DNA of 56,638 bases, from contig CALXCA010000011.1 in assembly GCA_944386685.1 (NCBI GenBank), positions 1 to 56,638 of the forward strand. Reading direction: 5' to 3'. Position 1 is the first letter of the stretch, and each line of letters opens with the position of its first letter. The notes under the pieces are model-generated. The model saw nothing but the letters and a program-made list of their open reading frames with translations. It made no database searches and had not been told where the DNA came from. Below, one piece after another: positions 16,345 to 25,824 of this stretch. The stretch is from an uncultured Clostridia bacterium (lineage in GTDB: Bacteria; Bacillota; Clostridia; TANB77; CAG-508). Made by a program: the position numbers and the translations under genes.

Positions 16345-17748
16345 TTATTCAAAATCATTAACCTCTTTTCTAAACTTATCTCCTCTATCATACATATCTT
16401 TAAACATATCAAAACTTGTACTTGCTGGTGAAAATAATACTATTTGCCCTGGCTTTGCAATTCTTTTTGCAAGTTCTAGACTTTGTTTAAATGTTTCACA
16501 CATATGAATATCTACTTTTTTATTTTGTTTTTCTTCTTCAATTTTTACTGCTTCATAAATTTTACTAGCTGTTTGACCTATTAATATTAAACTTTTTACT
16601 TTTTCTACAATTTTAATTCCCAATGGTGTATAATCTAAATTTTTATCTGCTCCACCTGCAATTAGTACTATTTCTTTATTAAAAGAATTTAATGCTGATA
16701 TTCCTCTAGTTGGAGATGTACTTGCAGAATCATTATACCATTCTACTCCATTAAATACTCTTACTAATTCTAATCTATGTTTTACTCCAGAAAATTCTTT
16801 TATTGTATTAAGAGCTTTTTCTGTACTTACTAAATCTTTAGTTAATGCTAATGCTGTACATATATTTTGTAAATTATGTATTCCTTTTAATTTAATTTCA
16901 TCTTGAGAAATTAAATGTCTTCTAATACCATCATTACATTCTTTTATAATTCCATCTTCAACAATATATCCATAATCTAATCTCTGTTTGCTACTAAATA
17001 ATATAACATCTCCATTTGCATCATTTTGGCATGAATTTGTTAATTCATTATCTGCATTTAATACAAGAATTCCTGTACTTTTTTGGTGTTTATATATATT
17101 TTTTTTCGCATCTATATATTCTTGATAATCTTTATGTACATTTAAATGGTTTGGAGTTATATTTGTTATTGCAGATATATCTGGACTTACTTCCATATCC
17201 ATTAATTGAAAACTACTTAATTCTAATACTATTATATCTTCTGGTTTTATTTCTTTTAATTTTGTAAAAAGAGGTATTCCTATATTTCCTCCTAGATAAA
17301 CATTATAGCCACCGTCTTCAAGAATTTTTGCTGTTAAAGTTGTTGTTGTTGTTTTTCCATCACTTCCTGTAATTCCTATTACTTTACATGGTGCCATTTT
17401 TATTAATTGTTCAATTTCTGTTGTAACAACTGCTCCTCTTTCTTTTTCTCTTACTAATTCTGGCTTTGTTGGTAAACAACTTGGTGATCTAAATATAACT
17501 TCAAATCCGTGTAAATTATCTAAATTCCTTTTTCCAAAATAATAATCATATTTATATTTTTTAATTTTATCAAAAATATCTTTTGATATCTTTTCTTCTT
17601 CTCTGTCATCAAATATTGTTACTTTAGCTTTTTTTTCAAACAAATAATCAATTAATGGAATATTACTTACACCAACTCCTATAACTGCTATTTTTTTATT
17701 TTTAATGTATTCTTCAAATTTTTCTAATTTTTGGTTTTTAAATTCCAT
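16345..17748 (-). CDS. murD: UDP-N-acetylmuramoylalanine-D-glutamate ligase MurD
   Basis: A 467-residue Mur ligase that adds D-Glu to UDP-MurNAc-L-Ala in peptidoglycan synthesis. The N-terminal Rossmann-like domain has G-V-G-V-S-N (24-29), the central domain the ATP loop T-G-S-D-G-K-T-T-T (127-135), and the C-terminal domain contains H-R-L-E-L-V and W-Y-N-D-S-A-S-T-S-P. The first gene of murD-prmC-whiA-hemW, preceded by a good promoter at 17818-17846. Normal length for the family. Confidence 0.97.
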   Translation of the reverse strand: MEFKNQKLEKFEEYIKNKKIAVIGVGVSNIPLIDYLFEKKAKVTIFDDREEEKISKDIFDKIKKYKYDYYFGKRNLDNLHGFEVIFRSPSCLPTKPELVREKERGAVVTTEIEQLIKMAPCKVIGITGSDGKTTTTTLTAKILEDGGYNVYLGGNIGIPLFTKLKEIKPEDIIVLELSSFQLMDMEVSPDISAITNITPNHLNVHKDYQEYIDAKKNIYKHQKSTGILVLNADNELTNSCQNDANGDVILFSSKQRLDYGYIVEDGIIKECNDGIRRHLISQDEIKLKGIHNLQNICTALALTKDLVSTEKALNTIKEFSGVKHRLELVRVFNGVEWYNDSASTSPTRGISALNSFNKEIVLIAGGADKNLDYTPLGIKIVEKVKSLILIGQTASKIYEAVKIEEEKQNKKVDIHMCETFKQSLELAKRIAKPGQIVLFSPASTSFDMFKDMYDRGDKFRKEVNDFE

Positions 17749-17817
17749 TTTTAATTTCTTTCCTTCCTTAATGTATTTACTTTATTTATTGTATTCTTTT
17801 AGTATAATTTCGTTCTT

Positions 17818-17846
17818 ATTATATAACTTTTTTTATGTTTTTACAA
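17818..17846 (-). promoter_or_regulatory. Promoter for the murD operon
   Basis: TTGTAA (17841-17846), 17-bp spacer and a perfect TATAAT (17818-17823) on the minus strand, about 70 bp before the murD start. Confidence 0.7.
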
Positions 17847-17875
17847 TACAAATACAGATTATTCAATTTTACTAT

Positions 17876-17982
17876 GGGAAAAAAAGTGCCGGTTCTCTTT
17901 TTTTCCATTTTTAGTAGCAAATGAGTTAACATCTTGTTTTCAATAATAAAACGGAAAAAAGAGAACCGGCACTTTTTTTCCC
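17876..17982. repeat. Long inverted repeat with 30-bp arms
   Basis: The left arm (17876-17906) and right arm (17953-17982) are reverse complements except for one base in a T-run; each contains the core AGTGCCGGTTCTC or its complement. They are separated by 46 nt of unrelated sequence. The GC-rich core stands out from its surroundings. It could be a small non-autonomous mobile element or a very strong hairpin between murD and the Asn-rich micro-ORF. No ORF lies inside. Confidence 0.8.
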
Positions 17983-18071
17983 TGAAATATAATTTTTATT
18001 GATTTCAATAGTATATTATTGATTATATAGGGTAAAATATTTTTGTAAACTTTTTTGTGGAGGTGTTATTT

Positions 18072-18164
18072 ATGTCAGAAAAAAATAATAACAAAAAAAA
18101 TAACAATAATAAAAATAATAGCAATAATAATAACAATAATCAAAACAATAATAACAATAGATAG
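18072..18164 (+). CDS. Asn-rich 30-residue micro-ORF
   Basis: The ORF encodes M-S-E-K followed by an almost uninterrupted run of Asn with scattered Lys, one Ser, one Gln and a final Arg. It has a strong GGAGGTG SD eight bases before the ATG. A clear stem-loop (18222-18258) follows it. The pairing of a good SD with a dedicated terminator argues for a real, expressed small gene rather than chance AT-rich sequence; but AAT/AAC triplet-repeat DNA would give the same reading in any open frame. No family recognised. It is alone on the plus strand between two minus-strand operons. Confidence 0.5.
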   Translation: MSEKNNNKKNNNNKNNSNNNNNNQNNNNNR

Positions 18165-18221
18165 GAACAAATTTCATAAAATTAAATTTAATTTTTATTC
18201 AACTTTATAATTTATAATATT

Positions 18222-18258
18222 TTAAGCATGTAAAACTTATTCAATTTTGCATGCTTAA
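18222..18258 (+). terminator. Stem-loop after the Asn-rich micro-ORF
   Basis: TTAAGCATG (18222-18230) pairs with CATGCTTAA (18250-18258) around a 19-nt loop. Followed by TTATTAATTA rather than a pure T-run, so termination is plausible but not certain. Confidence 0.55.
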
Positions 18259-18345
18259 TTATTAATTAAAATCATAAAATCCCTAAATATTAGCAATTAT
18301 AAGCTCTTATACAATTAGAAAAATATATTTTTATTGTATAGAAAA

Positions 18346-19194
18346 TTATTTTAATCCAATTAGAGCAGTCTCTAATCCATAACTTTCTTTTTCTACTCTA
18401 TAAGAATGTATTAAATCACAATTACAAACACTACAAATTCCACAATCAAGAATATTATTAGCTTTTATTCCCTCATTTTGCAAAATAATTTTATTTATTT
18501 CAACTGTATCTATAACCCACTTTTGTTCTGTTTTTCTTTCTATAATCTCATTAAATCTATTAGCTTTTTGAAGCTCTTGTTTAAATTCATTTTCAAATAA
18601 AGCTTGTACATCCTTCTCAACCTCAAAATGACATTTTCTGATACTTGGGCATATACAACAAATTATATTTTCTGGTTTACAATTATATTCTTTTTTCATC
18701 TTTTGAACTGTTTCTACAGAAGTTCTTTGAATAGTACCTTTCCAACCAGAATGTACATTTGCAACAACTTTTTCAACAGGGTCAAAAAATAATAATAAAA
18801 TACAATCTGCATTTGTAGTAACTAATAATAAATTAGATTTATTTGTAATTAAGCCGTCTGTTAAATTATACTCATCTAAATTGAAATCTGGTTTATCATT
18901 ATTAATTTTACTTTTTACTAATTTTACAATATTGGTATGTGATTGATTTGGCTTTACTAAATTTGTATAAGTACAATTTATATTTTTACATAATTCTTTA
19001 TAATTATCTATAGCTTTACTATATAGTTCTGGACTATTATTTTTTATATTTAAAGATGTTCTATAATTTTTATCTATCCCTAAACTATAAGCATGTACCA
19101 AAGTATCACTAAATTCTAAAAGTTTTTTAAATTGTAAATATTGAAATCCATTATTGTTTTTATGAACTACAACATTATTTGATAAATCTTTCAC
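18346..19194 (-). CDS. pgeF: Peptidoglycan editing factor PgeF (YfiH/YlmD family)
   Basis: A 282-residue multicopper-oxidase-fold (laccase domain) protein. The zinc/active-site triad is H86 (Q-S-H), C131 (N-A-D-C) and H148 (V-H-S-G-W-K-G). Family members in E. coli act on wrongly built UDP-MurNAc precursors carrying L-Ser; related proteins act on purine nucleosides. Four cysteines near the C-terminus, C-G-I-C-S-V-C-N-C, are an odd cluster. The gene follows addB by 78 bp on the same strand, with a fragment of the inverted-repeat element in the gap. Confidence 0.92.
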   Translation of the reverse strand: MKDLSNNVVVHKNNNGFQYLQFKKLLEFSDTLVHAYSLGIDKNYRTSLNIKNNSPELYSKAIDNYKELCKNINCTYTNLVKPNQSHTNIVKLVKSKINNDKPDFNLDEYNLTDGLITNKSNLLLVTTNADCILLLFFDPVEKVVANVHSGWKGTIQRTSVETVQKMKKEYNCKPENIICCICPSIRKCHFEVEKDVQALFENEFKQELQKANRFNEIIERKTEQKWVIDTVEINKIILQNEGIKANNILDCGICSVCNCDLIHSYRVEKESYGLETALIGLK

Positions 19195-19218
19195 TTTTCT
19201 TCTCCTTAAAAAATTTAT

Positions 19219-19246
19219 ATATTAATAATAAATAAATTTTGAATAC
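19219..19246. repeat. 28-bp fragment of the inverted-repeat element family
   Basis: This stretch is identical to 43807-43834, the inner part of the left arm of the complete element. Similarity continues with substitutions to about 19275. The terminal GTTACAGTTCAG is missing. It looks like a decayed copy between pgeF and addB. Confidence 0.6.
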
Positions 19247-19272
19247 AATTAGAGTAGAAGAAATTTATAATT

Positions 19273-22200
19273 TCACTTAATTTTTTCTTCTCTAATTTTC
19301 TCAAGTATTTCTTTTTTACTTCTTTCTTCAATATAATTATATTTATTAAAACAAGCACCATTATTAAAATTACAAATACTCTTATAATTACAATATTTGC
19401 AAGGTGTTTTTTTATTTTTATAATATGGAATTAAATCTATTTTCCCACTTAAAATTTCATTAGAAATTTGCTTTATGATTACATACATATAGTCTTGCAA
19501 ATCTTTAAATTGTTCCTTTGTAACACAATTAGAATTTCCTTCACTTAATCCATTTTTCTTAGAAATAAATGCAGGAACTAAGTTTGAATAACCTTCTTGT
19601 AAATTTTTATCATGTAGTTTTACAACTTTTATATCTGCTAAAATTAAACCTTTCATTTTAAAGTTTTTTCTAATTCTTTCTTCTATTTCTTCTACCTCGA
19701 TATTTTTTTGAGTATCTACCATTTGTTCAATTAAACTAAAATATAATACACCTGCTGGCATAATGTCTTCTTCTTTACAAACAGCATCTAAATAAGTTAA
19801 TAACTGTATTTGCAACCCTGCATAAACTTCATTTAAATCAATATTCTTTATAGAAGATTTATAATCTATTATTCTTAAATATTTTCCATCTTCATTTTGT
19901 GCAGTATCTATTCTATCTATTTTACCACTTATTTCAACCATTTTACCACTTTCTAATGGTATTTTTATAGTTTTATATTTTCCTTTATCATCAAATTCTA
20001 TTTCTGTTCCTAATATTTCAAACTCACTATTTACTAAAGATAAAACTATATATTTTAATGCTTTTTTTATTAATTTTTTTAATCTGTTTACTAGTGCTCT
20101 ATATTTTGCTGTTGAAGTAAAAATGTAGTTTTTGTTTTGTAATAATTTTTCATCAATTATTTTATCAACTACATCAGAAATTTGTTCTTCTGTTATTTCG
20201 TCTAATTTTAAATTTTCATCTTTTATTGTTTCAAAAAATTCATCAATTGTTTCATGCATAAAAGTTCCTGTATCAAAGCTCTGAATTTTTAATTCTTCTT
20301 GTGGATTTATTTTTAAACCATATTGTAAAAAATAAGAAAATGGACATCTTTTATATTGTTCTAGCCTAGAAATACTTGTTGATAATTTATTTCCATATAG
20401 TCTATCTATATTTTTTTGCTCTATTTTGTCTGGCAAATTTGTGTAATTTAATCCTTTTAAACTTTGTTCTAATTTATTATTCCAATTTTCTTCTTTTTTA
20501 TAATAATTATAAATATAATACCAAATATTCTCTATTTTATCATTTTCTCGTAATTTATTAATATTCTGAATTAATTCTTCATATGTTATTTTTTTATTTA
20601 GAATTTCCGAATTTGTTTCTAATATATCACTTTCTTCTTCTAATTTGGGATATATCCTTTTTATTTTATTTATTAATATAGATGGTCTTAATGCTTTTCC
20701 TTGCATATCTGATGAAGGATATGATAAATATAATTCTTCTTCTGCTGTAGAAAAAGTTTTATATATGTTAAAGTTATCTTCATATAGCTTGTCTATTGTA
20801 CCTTTTGCAAGTTCAATTCCATCATTTTTTAATTTTTCTCTATCATCATCATTTAAAAAGCCTTCATCTTTATAAATACTTGGAAAAATCCCATCATTTA
20901 AACCAATTACGAATGTTGCTTTTACTTTATGACTCCTTGACCTATCTACATCTCCCATTATTACTTGGTCTTGAGTTCCTGGAATTTTTGTTAAATTACT
21001 ATTTTTTAATCCTATTTTAAATATTTGTGTATATTTATCTAATGTTATTTTGTCATCTTTAAAAATTAGTACAATTTCATCTAAAATCTTTATAATAATA
21101 TTTATACTATTTTCATATTCATTAGATAAATCTATTAGTCCTTGTTTTTCTAATTCTTGTCGTTTTTGTTTTACTTTAAATGCTAGATTTTGTGCTATTA
21201 AAAATTGGTACAATAATTTTGATATTCCCTCAGCTGTTTTGTTTTCATCTATTTGTTTTTTTAATTTTATCAATGGTTCTACAATTTCTTTCCTTATTTG
21301 TTCTAATCTTTCTATTTCTGGTTTTTGCTTTTCATCAAACTTGCCATATGTAAATTCTTTTTTCCATTTGTTTTGTTTTATTCCCCATTTTATACAATAC
21401 TTTTCTAATTTAAATAATTCATCTGGTTCTATATTATTAAAACCTGTTTTTAAATAATTAAATACTGCTTCATTACTCCAATTTTTTGTAAAAATCTCTA
21501 AAATTGATAAAACATATTGTATTACTATATTTTGGTTTAAATCTCTATTTTCATCTACAAAAATTGGTATTTCATATTTGCTAAAAATTGCCCTAGCTAA
21601 ATTTGAATATGTATCCATATTTTTAGTAATTATAGATATATCTTTATACCTATAATTTTCATCTCTAACTAATTTAAAAATAGTTTTTGCAACTTGTTCT
21701 ATTTCTGAATATGGATTTTTAGCAAGAAAAATTTTTAAATTTTTTGTTTCTTTACTGTATATTGGAGTATTTAAATTATATAGATTTTCTTCTAAATATT
21801 TTAATTCTAAATCTTTAAATCTATATGCTTTTTCCAAATATTCTTCTTCTACTTTTATATTTCCCTCTGATGCAATTTGTAATAATTTGTTTATTGTAAT
21901 TTGATTTGAATAAAATATATCTGTATCTGGATTTTTTACTTCATGTATTGAATCTGTACATATTGTTATAGTTACTTGTTTAGCAATTTTAATTAATTTT
22001 CTTATAATTTCATACTCTTGACTTGTAAATCCAGAAAATTCATCTATATATATCAAATAATCTTTAAATTCAGAACAGTTTTCCACATTTTGTGCCAATA
22101 TTGTTAATAAGTCTGTTTCATCAATATATTTTTCTGCAATTTGCTCTTGAAATTTTTCATATATCATGTTTAAATCTTTTAATTTGTTTTTTAAGTATAT

Positions 22201-22629
22201 ATCATCCTGTTTTTCTATTTCTTGTTTTAATTGTTCTGTATGAATTCCATGCTTTTTAAATTCTGTAATTGCATTTTCTATTAAGTCTAAATTTTCATCT
22301 GTTTTTTTTAGAAATATTAAATCATTTTTATAATTACTTAGTATGGAATAAATAAGCATTATTTTTCCACATTTACTTAAATTGGTTTCTGTTCTTCCTC
22401 CAATCTCATTTATAACTCTATATGCCATTCTACTAAAAGTAACAACTTCTGCATTTATTACTGCATCTGTTTTTATAGAATCCATTAACTTTTTTTCTGC
22501 AGTGAAAGAAAATTGCTCTGGTGTAATTAAAAGTATTTTGTTTTTTTCTTTTATTTTATTAGAAATTTCATTATAACAATATTCACTTTTTCCTGTGCCT
22601 GCTCTACCAAAAACAATTTTTAATCCCAT
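19273..22629 (-). CDS. addB: AddB, helicase/exonuclease subunit
   Basis: A 1118-residue protein, the B subunit of the AddAB enzyme that processes double-strand breaks for RecA-dependent repair. Walker A is G-R-A-G-T-G-K-S (8-15). The C-terminal PD-(D/E)XK nuclease domain contains I-D-Y-K-S, flanked by the AddB iron-sulfur cysteines C762 (K-R-C-P-F-S-Y-F) and C1077, C1080, C1086 (C-K-Y-C-N-Y-K-S-I-C). It follows holA by 24 bp. addA, normally adjacent, is not here; pgeF takes its place. Confidence 0.96.
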   Translation of the reverse strand: MGLKIVFGRAGTGKSEYCYNEISNKIKEKNKILLITPEQFSFTAEKKLMDSIKTDAVINAEVVTFSRMAYRVINEIGGRTETNLSKCGKIMLIYSILSNYKNDLIFLKKTDENLDLIENAITEFKKHGIHTEQLKQEIEKQDDIYLKNKLKDLNMIYEKFQEQIAEKYIDETDLLTILAQNVENCSEFKDYLIYIDEFSGFTSQEYEIIRKLIKIAKQVTITICTDSIHEVKNPDTDIFYSNQITINKLLQIASEGNIKVEEEYLEKAYRFKDLELKYLEENLYNLNTPIYSKETKNLKIFLAKNPYSEIEQVAKTIFKLVRDENYRYKDISIITKNMDTYSNLARAIFSKYEIPIFVDENRDLNQNIVIQYVLSILEIFTKNWSNEAVFNYLKTGFNNIEPDELFKLEKYCIKWGIKQNKWKKEFTYGKFDEKQKPEIERLEQIRKEIVEPLIKLKKQIDENKTAEGISKLLYQFLIAQNLAFKVKQKRQELEKQGLIDLSNEYENSINIIIKILDEIVLIFKDDKITLDKYTQIFKIGLKNSNLTKIPGTQDQVIMGDVDRSRSHKVKATFVIGLNDGIFPSIYKDEGFLNDDDREKLKNDGIELAKGTIDKLYEDNFNIYKTFSTAEEELYLSYPSSDMQGKALRPSILINKIKRIYPKLEEESDILETNSEILNKKITYEELIQNINKLRENDKIENIWYYIYNYYKKEENWNNKLEQSLKGLNYTNLPDKIEQKNIDRLYGNKLSTSISRLEQYKRCPFSYFLQYGLKINPQEELKIQSFDTGTFMHETIDEFFETIKDENLKLDEITEEQISDVVDKIIDEKLLQNKNYIFTSTAKYRALVNRLKKLIKKALKYIVLSLVNSEFEILGTEIEFDDKGKYKTIKIPLESGKMVEISGKIDRIDTAQNEDGKYLRIIDYKSSIKNIDLNEVYAGLQIQLLTYLDAVCKEEDIMPAGVLYFSLIEQMVDTQKNIEVEEIEERIRKNFKMKGLILADIKVVKLHDKNLQEGYSNLVPAFISKKNGLSEGNSNCVTKEQFKDLQDYMYVIIKQISNEILSGKIDLIPYYKNKKTPCKYCNYKSICNFNNGACFNKYNYIEERSKKEILEKIREEKIK

Positions 22630-22653
22630 AGTAATTTTCCTTTCTTTATTTCT

Positions 22654-23667
22654 TTAAATTGCACAAATAATTGCTTCTAATCCAATATTTAAATCTATTA
22701 AACCAATTTTGTATTTATAATCTAAGTCTTCAAGTTGTTGTATAATATTTTTTAATTCTGTTGTTTGAAAACTTTGTGCTTGCATTTTATACTTTTTTAC
22801 TAAAAATATCTGGTTTGGTTTTAATTTTAAACTTTTTTCTATGTCTTTATTATACATAATTGCTAATTTTACAAAATATAATTTTTTAAAATGATTATAT
22901 AATGTTATTAAAATCTTTTGTATAGGCTCTTTCATTGCAATTAAATTATGTAATACATCAATTGCTTCTTTTGCTTTTTTTTGTCCAAGATTATCTGTTA
23001 AATCAAATATAACACTTTCTATTTTCTTAGAGCAAAGTGAATCAATATCATTTTTTTCTATTGTTCCACCTGCTCCTGCATATTCAATTAATTTTCTTAT
23101 TTCATTTATTAAGTCTTGCATATTTGTTCCACAACATTCTATTAAATATTGTAAATTGTTTTCAGAAATCTCAACTTTATATGCTTTACATATTGCTTTT
23201 AATCTTTTAATTATTTGAATTGGTTTCTGTTCTTCAAAATTGCATATATTTCCTATTTTTTCTATAGTATTAAAAATACTATTTTTTTCCGCTTCATTTT
23301 CAATAAATATTAACAAAACTGTTTCATTTATTATTTCTACATTTTCTTTTAAATATGAATTTATCTTTTCTTTAAAGTCTTTACTTACCCCCCCACTTTT
23401 TTCTCCTCTTTTAAATAGTCCTGTGTTTTTAGCTATTATCAATTTTTTTGGATAGCCAAAAGCAGGAGTTTCGATATCTGCTATCAACTCCTGTACATTA
23501 TTTTCATCTATAATAATATAATTAATTCCTTTTATAAGTTCTCCAAAGTTTTTTTTCATTTTGGCTACTTGTTGTTCTAATAAAAATGTTTCTTCTCCAT
23601 AGAGTAAATAAATTCCTTTTGCTATTCCTTGATTTACTTGTTTTTCTAAATCTTCTATTTTTAGCAT
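22654..23667 (-). CDS. holA: DNA polymerase III delta subunit
   Basis: A 337-residue clamp-loader delta subunit. The N-terminal AAA-like domain starts with I-Y-L-L-Y-G-E-E-T-F-L-L-E, the family signature, and the C-terminal helical collar contains the region around M-K-E-P-I-Q-K-I-L-I-T-L-Y-N-H-F-K-K-L. The ATG at 23667 is preferred over one 15 bp upstream because AAAGGA falls between them. Delta opens the sliding clamp as part of the clamp loader. It begins a block with addB and pgeF. Confidence 0.93.
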   Translation of the reverse strand: MLKIEDLEKQVNQGIAKGIYLLYGEETFLLEQQVAKMKKNFGELIKGINYIIIDENNVQELIADIETPAFGYPKKLIIAKNTGLFKRGEKSGGVSKDFKEKINSYLKENVEIINETVLLIFIENEAEKNSIFNTIEKIGNICNFEEQKPIQIIKRLKAICKAYKVEISENNLQYLIECCGTNMQDLINEIRKLIEYAGAGGTIEKNDIDSLCSKKIESVIFDLTDNLGQKKAKEAIDVLHNLIAMKEPIQKILITLYNHFKKLYFVKLAIMYNKDIEKSLKLKPNQIFLVKKYKMQAQSFQTTELKNIIQQLEDLDYKYKIGLIDLNIGLEAIICAI

Positions 23668-23785
23668 ATTTAATCCTTTCATTATGTGTTAATATTTATT
23701 GTAATAACTTTTTTACTACTAATAGTTATTGTTTTATTAAGTTTTATAAATATATTTGTTCTTATAAATAAAATTATTTAATATT

Positions 23786-25807
23786 TTATTTTTCCAAAAT
23801 AATTCTAAATACTTCTGCAACACTCCATGCTTGTGCAACAGCACCTTTTGGCTCATATGGTTTTTTAGAATCAAATATTTCTGCAATACTTCCTATACAA
23901 CCTCTTTCATTTAGCTCCTTAGAAAATGTTTCTGTAACTTGTTTTATAAATTCATTTAATTGTTTTTTATAAATTGTTTTATCTTTTTTACTTTCTGTTG
24001 CAAATCTTTTTAAACAATCATAATATAATCCTAATAACCATGTCCATGTAATTCCTTGATGGTAACTAAAATCTCTTTTAAAATTATCTCCCTCATATAC
24101 TTCTATGTAATTTTCTTCTCCTTTTGCTAATGTCTTTAGTCCATATGGATTTAATAATTTCTTTGTTACAGTATCAAACATTGTTTTTGCTTCTTCTGAA
24201 TTTACATCCAATACAGGATAAGAAAGGCTTAATGCGAATAATTGATTTGGTCTTATTTTCTTATCTCCTAAAACATCATATAAACATTTTCTTTTTTTGT
24301 TATAAAATTTTTCTATAAAAGATTTTTTACATTTTAATGCCATTTTATCATAATTCATTTTTTTATTTTCTTCTGGTTTTCTCTTTGATAGTTCATTCAT
24401 TATTTTTAATGCATTATACCACATGGCATTAATTTCTACTGGTTTTCCATTTCTTGGCGTTGCAGGAATTCCATTAAATTTTACATCCATCCATGTATTT
24501 TGTGTTGATTCTGTACCAGAAACAATAAGTCCGTCTGTATCTAAATAAATATTGTTATTATCTATATCTATTCCTATTGAATAATTTTGGATAATACTTT
24601 CTAATTTTGGATATATTTCTTCCATTATAAAATCATAGTCAGATGTGTAATTTAAATATTTTTTTACTTGTTCAAATAATAGCAAAGATGCATCTACACT
24701 ATTATAAAGTGGTCTATCATCTTCTTCACTATAAGCATTTGGAACTAGTCCATATTTTATATCTCTTACACATGTTCTTAATACTTCTTTGGCTATATCA
24801 TATTTTTTTGTCACCAATAATAAACCTTCAAAAGAAATTAGTGTATCTCTCATCCAATCCAAAAACCATGGATATCCTGCAATAATTGAATATGTGTTAA
24901 ATAATGGTCTTTTTATTATAAAATTATCTACTGCAATAAGCAATTGCTTTATTATTTGGTCCTTTTTTTCCTCTTGTTCTGTTTTGTTTTCTTTTTTGTC
25001 TATTAATTGAGCTCTTATAATTTCTTGGTTTTGTCTAACCACTTCATTTGTTATTATTGCTCTTGCATCTAGTTCTTCTATATTTTCTTCTAAAGAACAT
25101 ATTACAGAAATTATTTTTTCTTCATTTTTTTCAACATTTACTTCAAATCTTCCTGGTATTACGTGATTTTCTTCTGCTTCAAATCCACGCTTTTCTTCTT
25201 CTATATAAAACATATTAAAAAATGTATCATTATGATGTTCTATATATTCACTTTCAGAAACTTGCATATATATTGGTTTTCCATTATCAATACTTACTTC
25301 TAATTTTCCTCTATTATATTTTTCTTTTAAATTATATATATGGTCTTTGTTCATACCATGAGAATCTCTATAATTCATTATTGGTGTTAAAATTATTTTT
25401 GTATTATGATTTCCATTTTTTATTTTATAATATATTGCTACCGTATTTTTTTGATATTGCATACATATTACTTTTTTTATTTCTACATCTTCAACTTGAT
25501 ATGTATAAACAGGCATAAATTCTTTTACAAAACTTACTTGGTATTCATATCCATGTTTAATAAAACATTTACCTATATTTGTAAATAGATCATATTTTTT
25601 TCCATCTATTTCAATACTTTCATCTATTTTTGATAATATTAGCATTCTCTTTGCTGGTGGTATAATCGGTGCCATTAGTAATCCATGATATCTACGAGTA
25701 TTTGCTCCAATAATTGTTGATGAAGCATATCCACCTATTCCATTTGTAATTACCCATTCTTTATTTAATCCATTTTCTAAATTTAAACTCTCTTTAGTGA
25801 ATCTCAT
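23786..25807 (-). CDS. Glycogen debranching enzyme (amylo-alpha-1,6-glucosidase type)
   Basis: A 673-residue protein from the preferred ATG. The N-terminal domain (about 5-235) starts E-W-V-I-T-N-G-I-G-G-Y-A-S-S-T and continues with N-T-R-R-Y-H-G-L-L, hallmarks of the bacterial/archaeal GDE N-terminal domain. The C-terminal (alpha/alpha)6 catalytic domain contains A-G-Y-P-W-F-L-D-W-M-R-D-T and the terminal A-Q-A-W-S-V-A-E. It should hydrolyse alpha-1,6 branches of glycogen-like polymers. An upstream ATG (25828) overlaps the preceding stop as ATGA but has no SD; AAAGGA lies nine bases before the second ATG. The upstream neighbour is the YvcK-like gene. No other glycogen gene is in the window. 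Confidence 0.92.
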   Translation of the reverse strand: MRFTKESLNLENGLNKEWVITNGIGGYASSTIIGANTRRYHGLLMAPIIPPAKRMLILSKIDESIEIDGKKYDLFTNIGKCFIKHGYEYQVSFVKEFMPVYTYQVEDVEIKKVICMQYQKNTVAIYYKIKNGNHNTKIILTPIMNYRDSHGMNKDHIYNLKEKYNRGKLEVSIDNGKPIYMQVSESEYIEHHNDTFFNMFYIEEEKRGFEAEENHVIPGRFEVNVEKNEEKIISVICSLEENIEELDARAIITNEVVRQNQEIIRAQLIDKKENKTEQEEKKDQIIKQLLIAVDNFIIKRPLFNTYSIIAGYPWFLDWMRDTLISFEGLLLVTKKYDIAKEVLRTCVRDIKYGLVPNAYSEEDDRPLYNSVDASLLLFEQVKKYLNYTSDYDFIMEEIYPKLESIIQNYSIGIDIDNNNIYLDTDGLIVSGTESTQNTWMDVKFNGIPATPRNGKPVEINAMWYNALKIMNELSKRKPEENKKMNYDKMALKCKKSFIEKFYNKKRKCLYDVLGDKKIRPNQLFALSLSYPVLDVNSEEAKTMFDTVTKKLLNPYGLKTLAKGEENYIEVYEGDNFKRDFSYHQGITWTWLLGLYYDCLKRFATESKKDKTIYKKQLNEFIKQVTETFSKELNERGCIGSIAEIFDSKKPYEPKGAVAQAWSVAEVFRIILEK

Positions 25808-25824
25808 TTTCGACTTTCCTTTCT

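Noticed and set aside
17876..17982. CRISPR-like repeat
   Set aside because: Only two inverted arms, no regularly spaced direct repeats and no cas genes.
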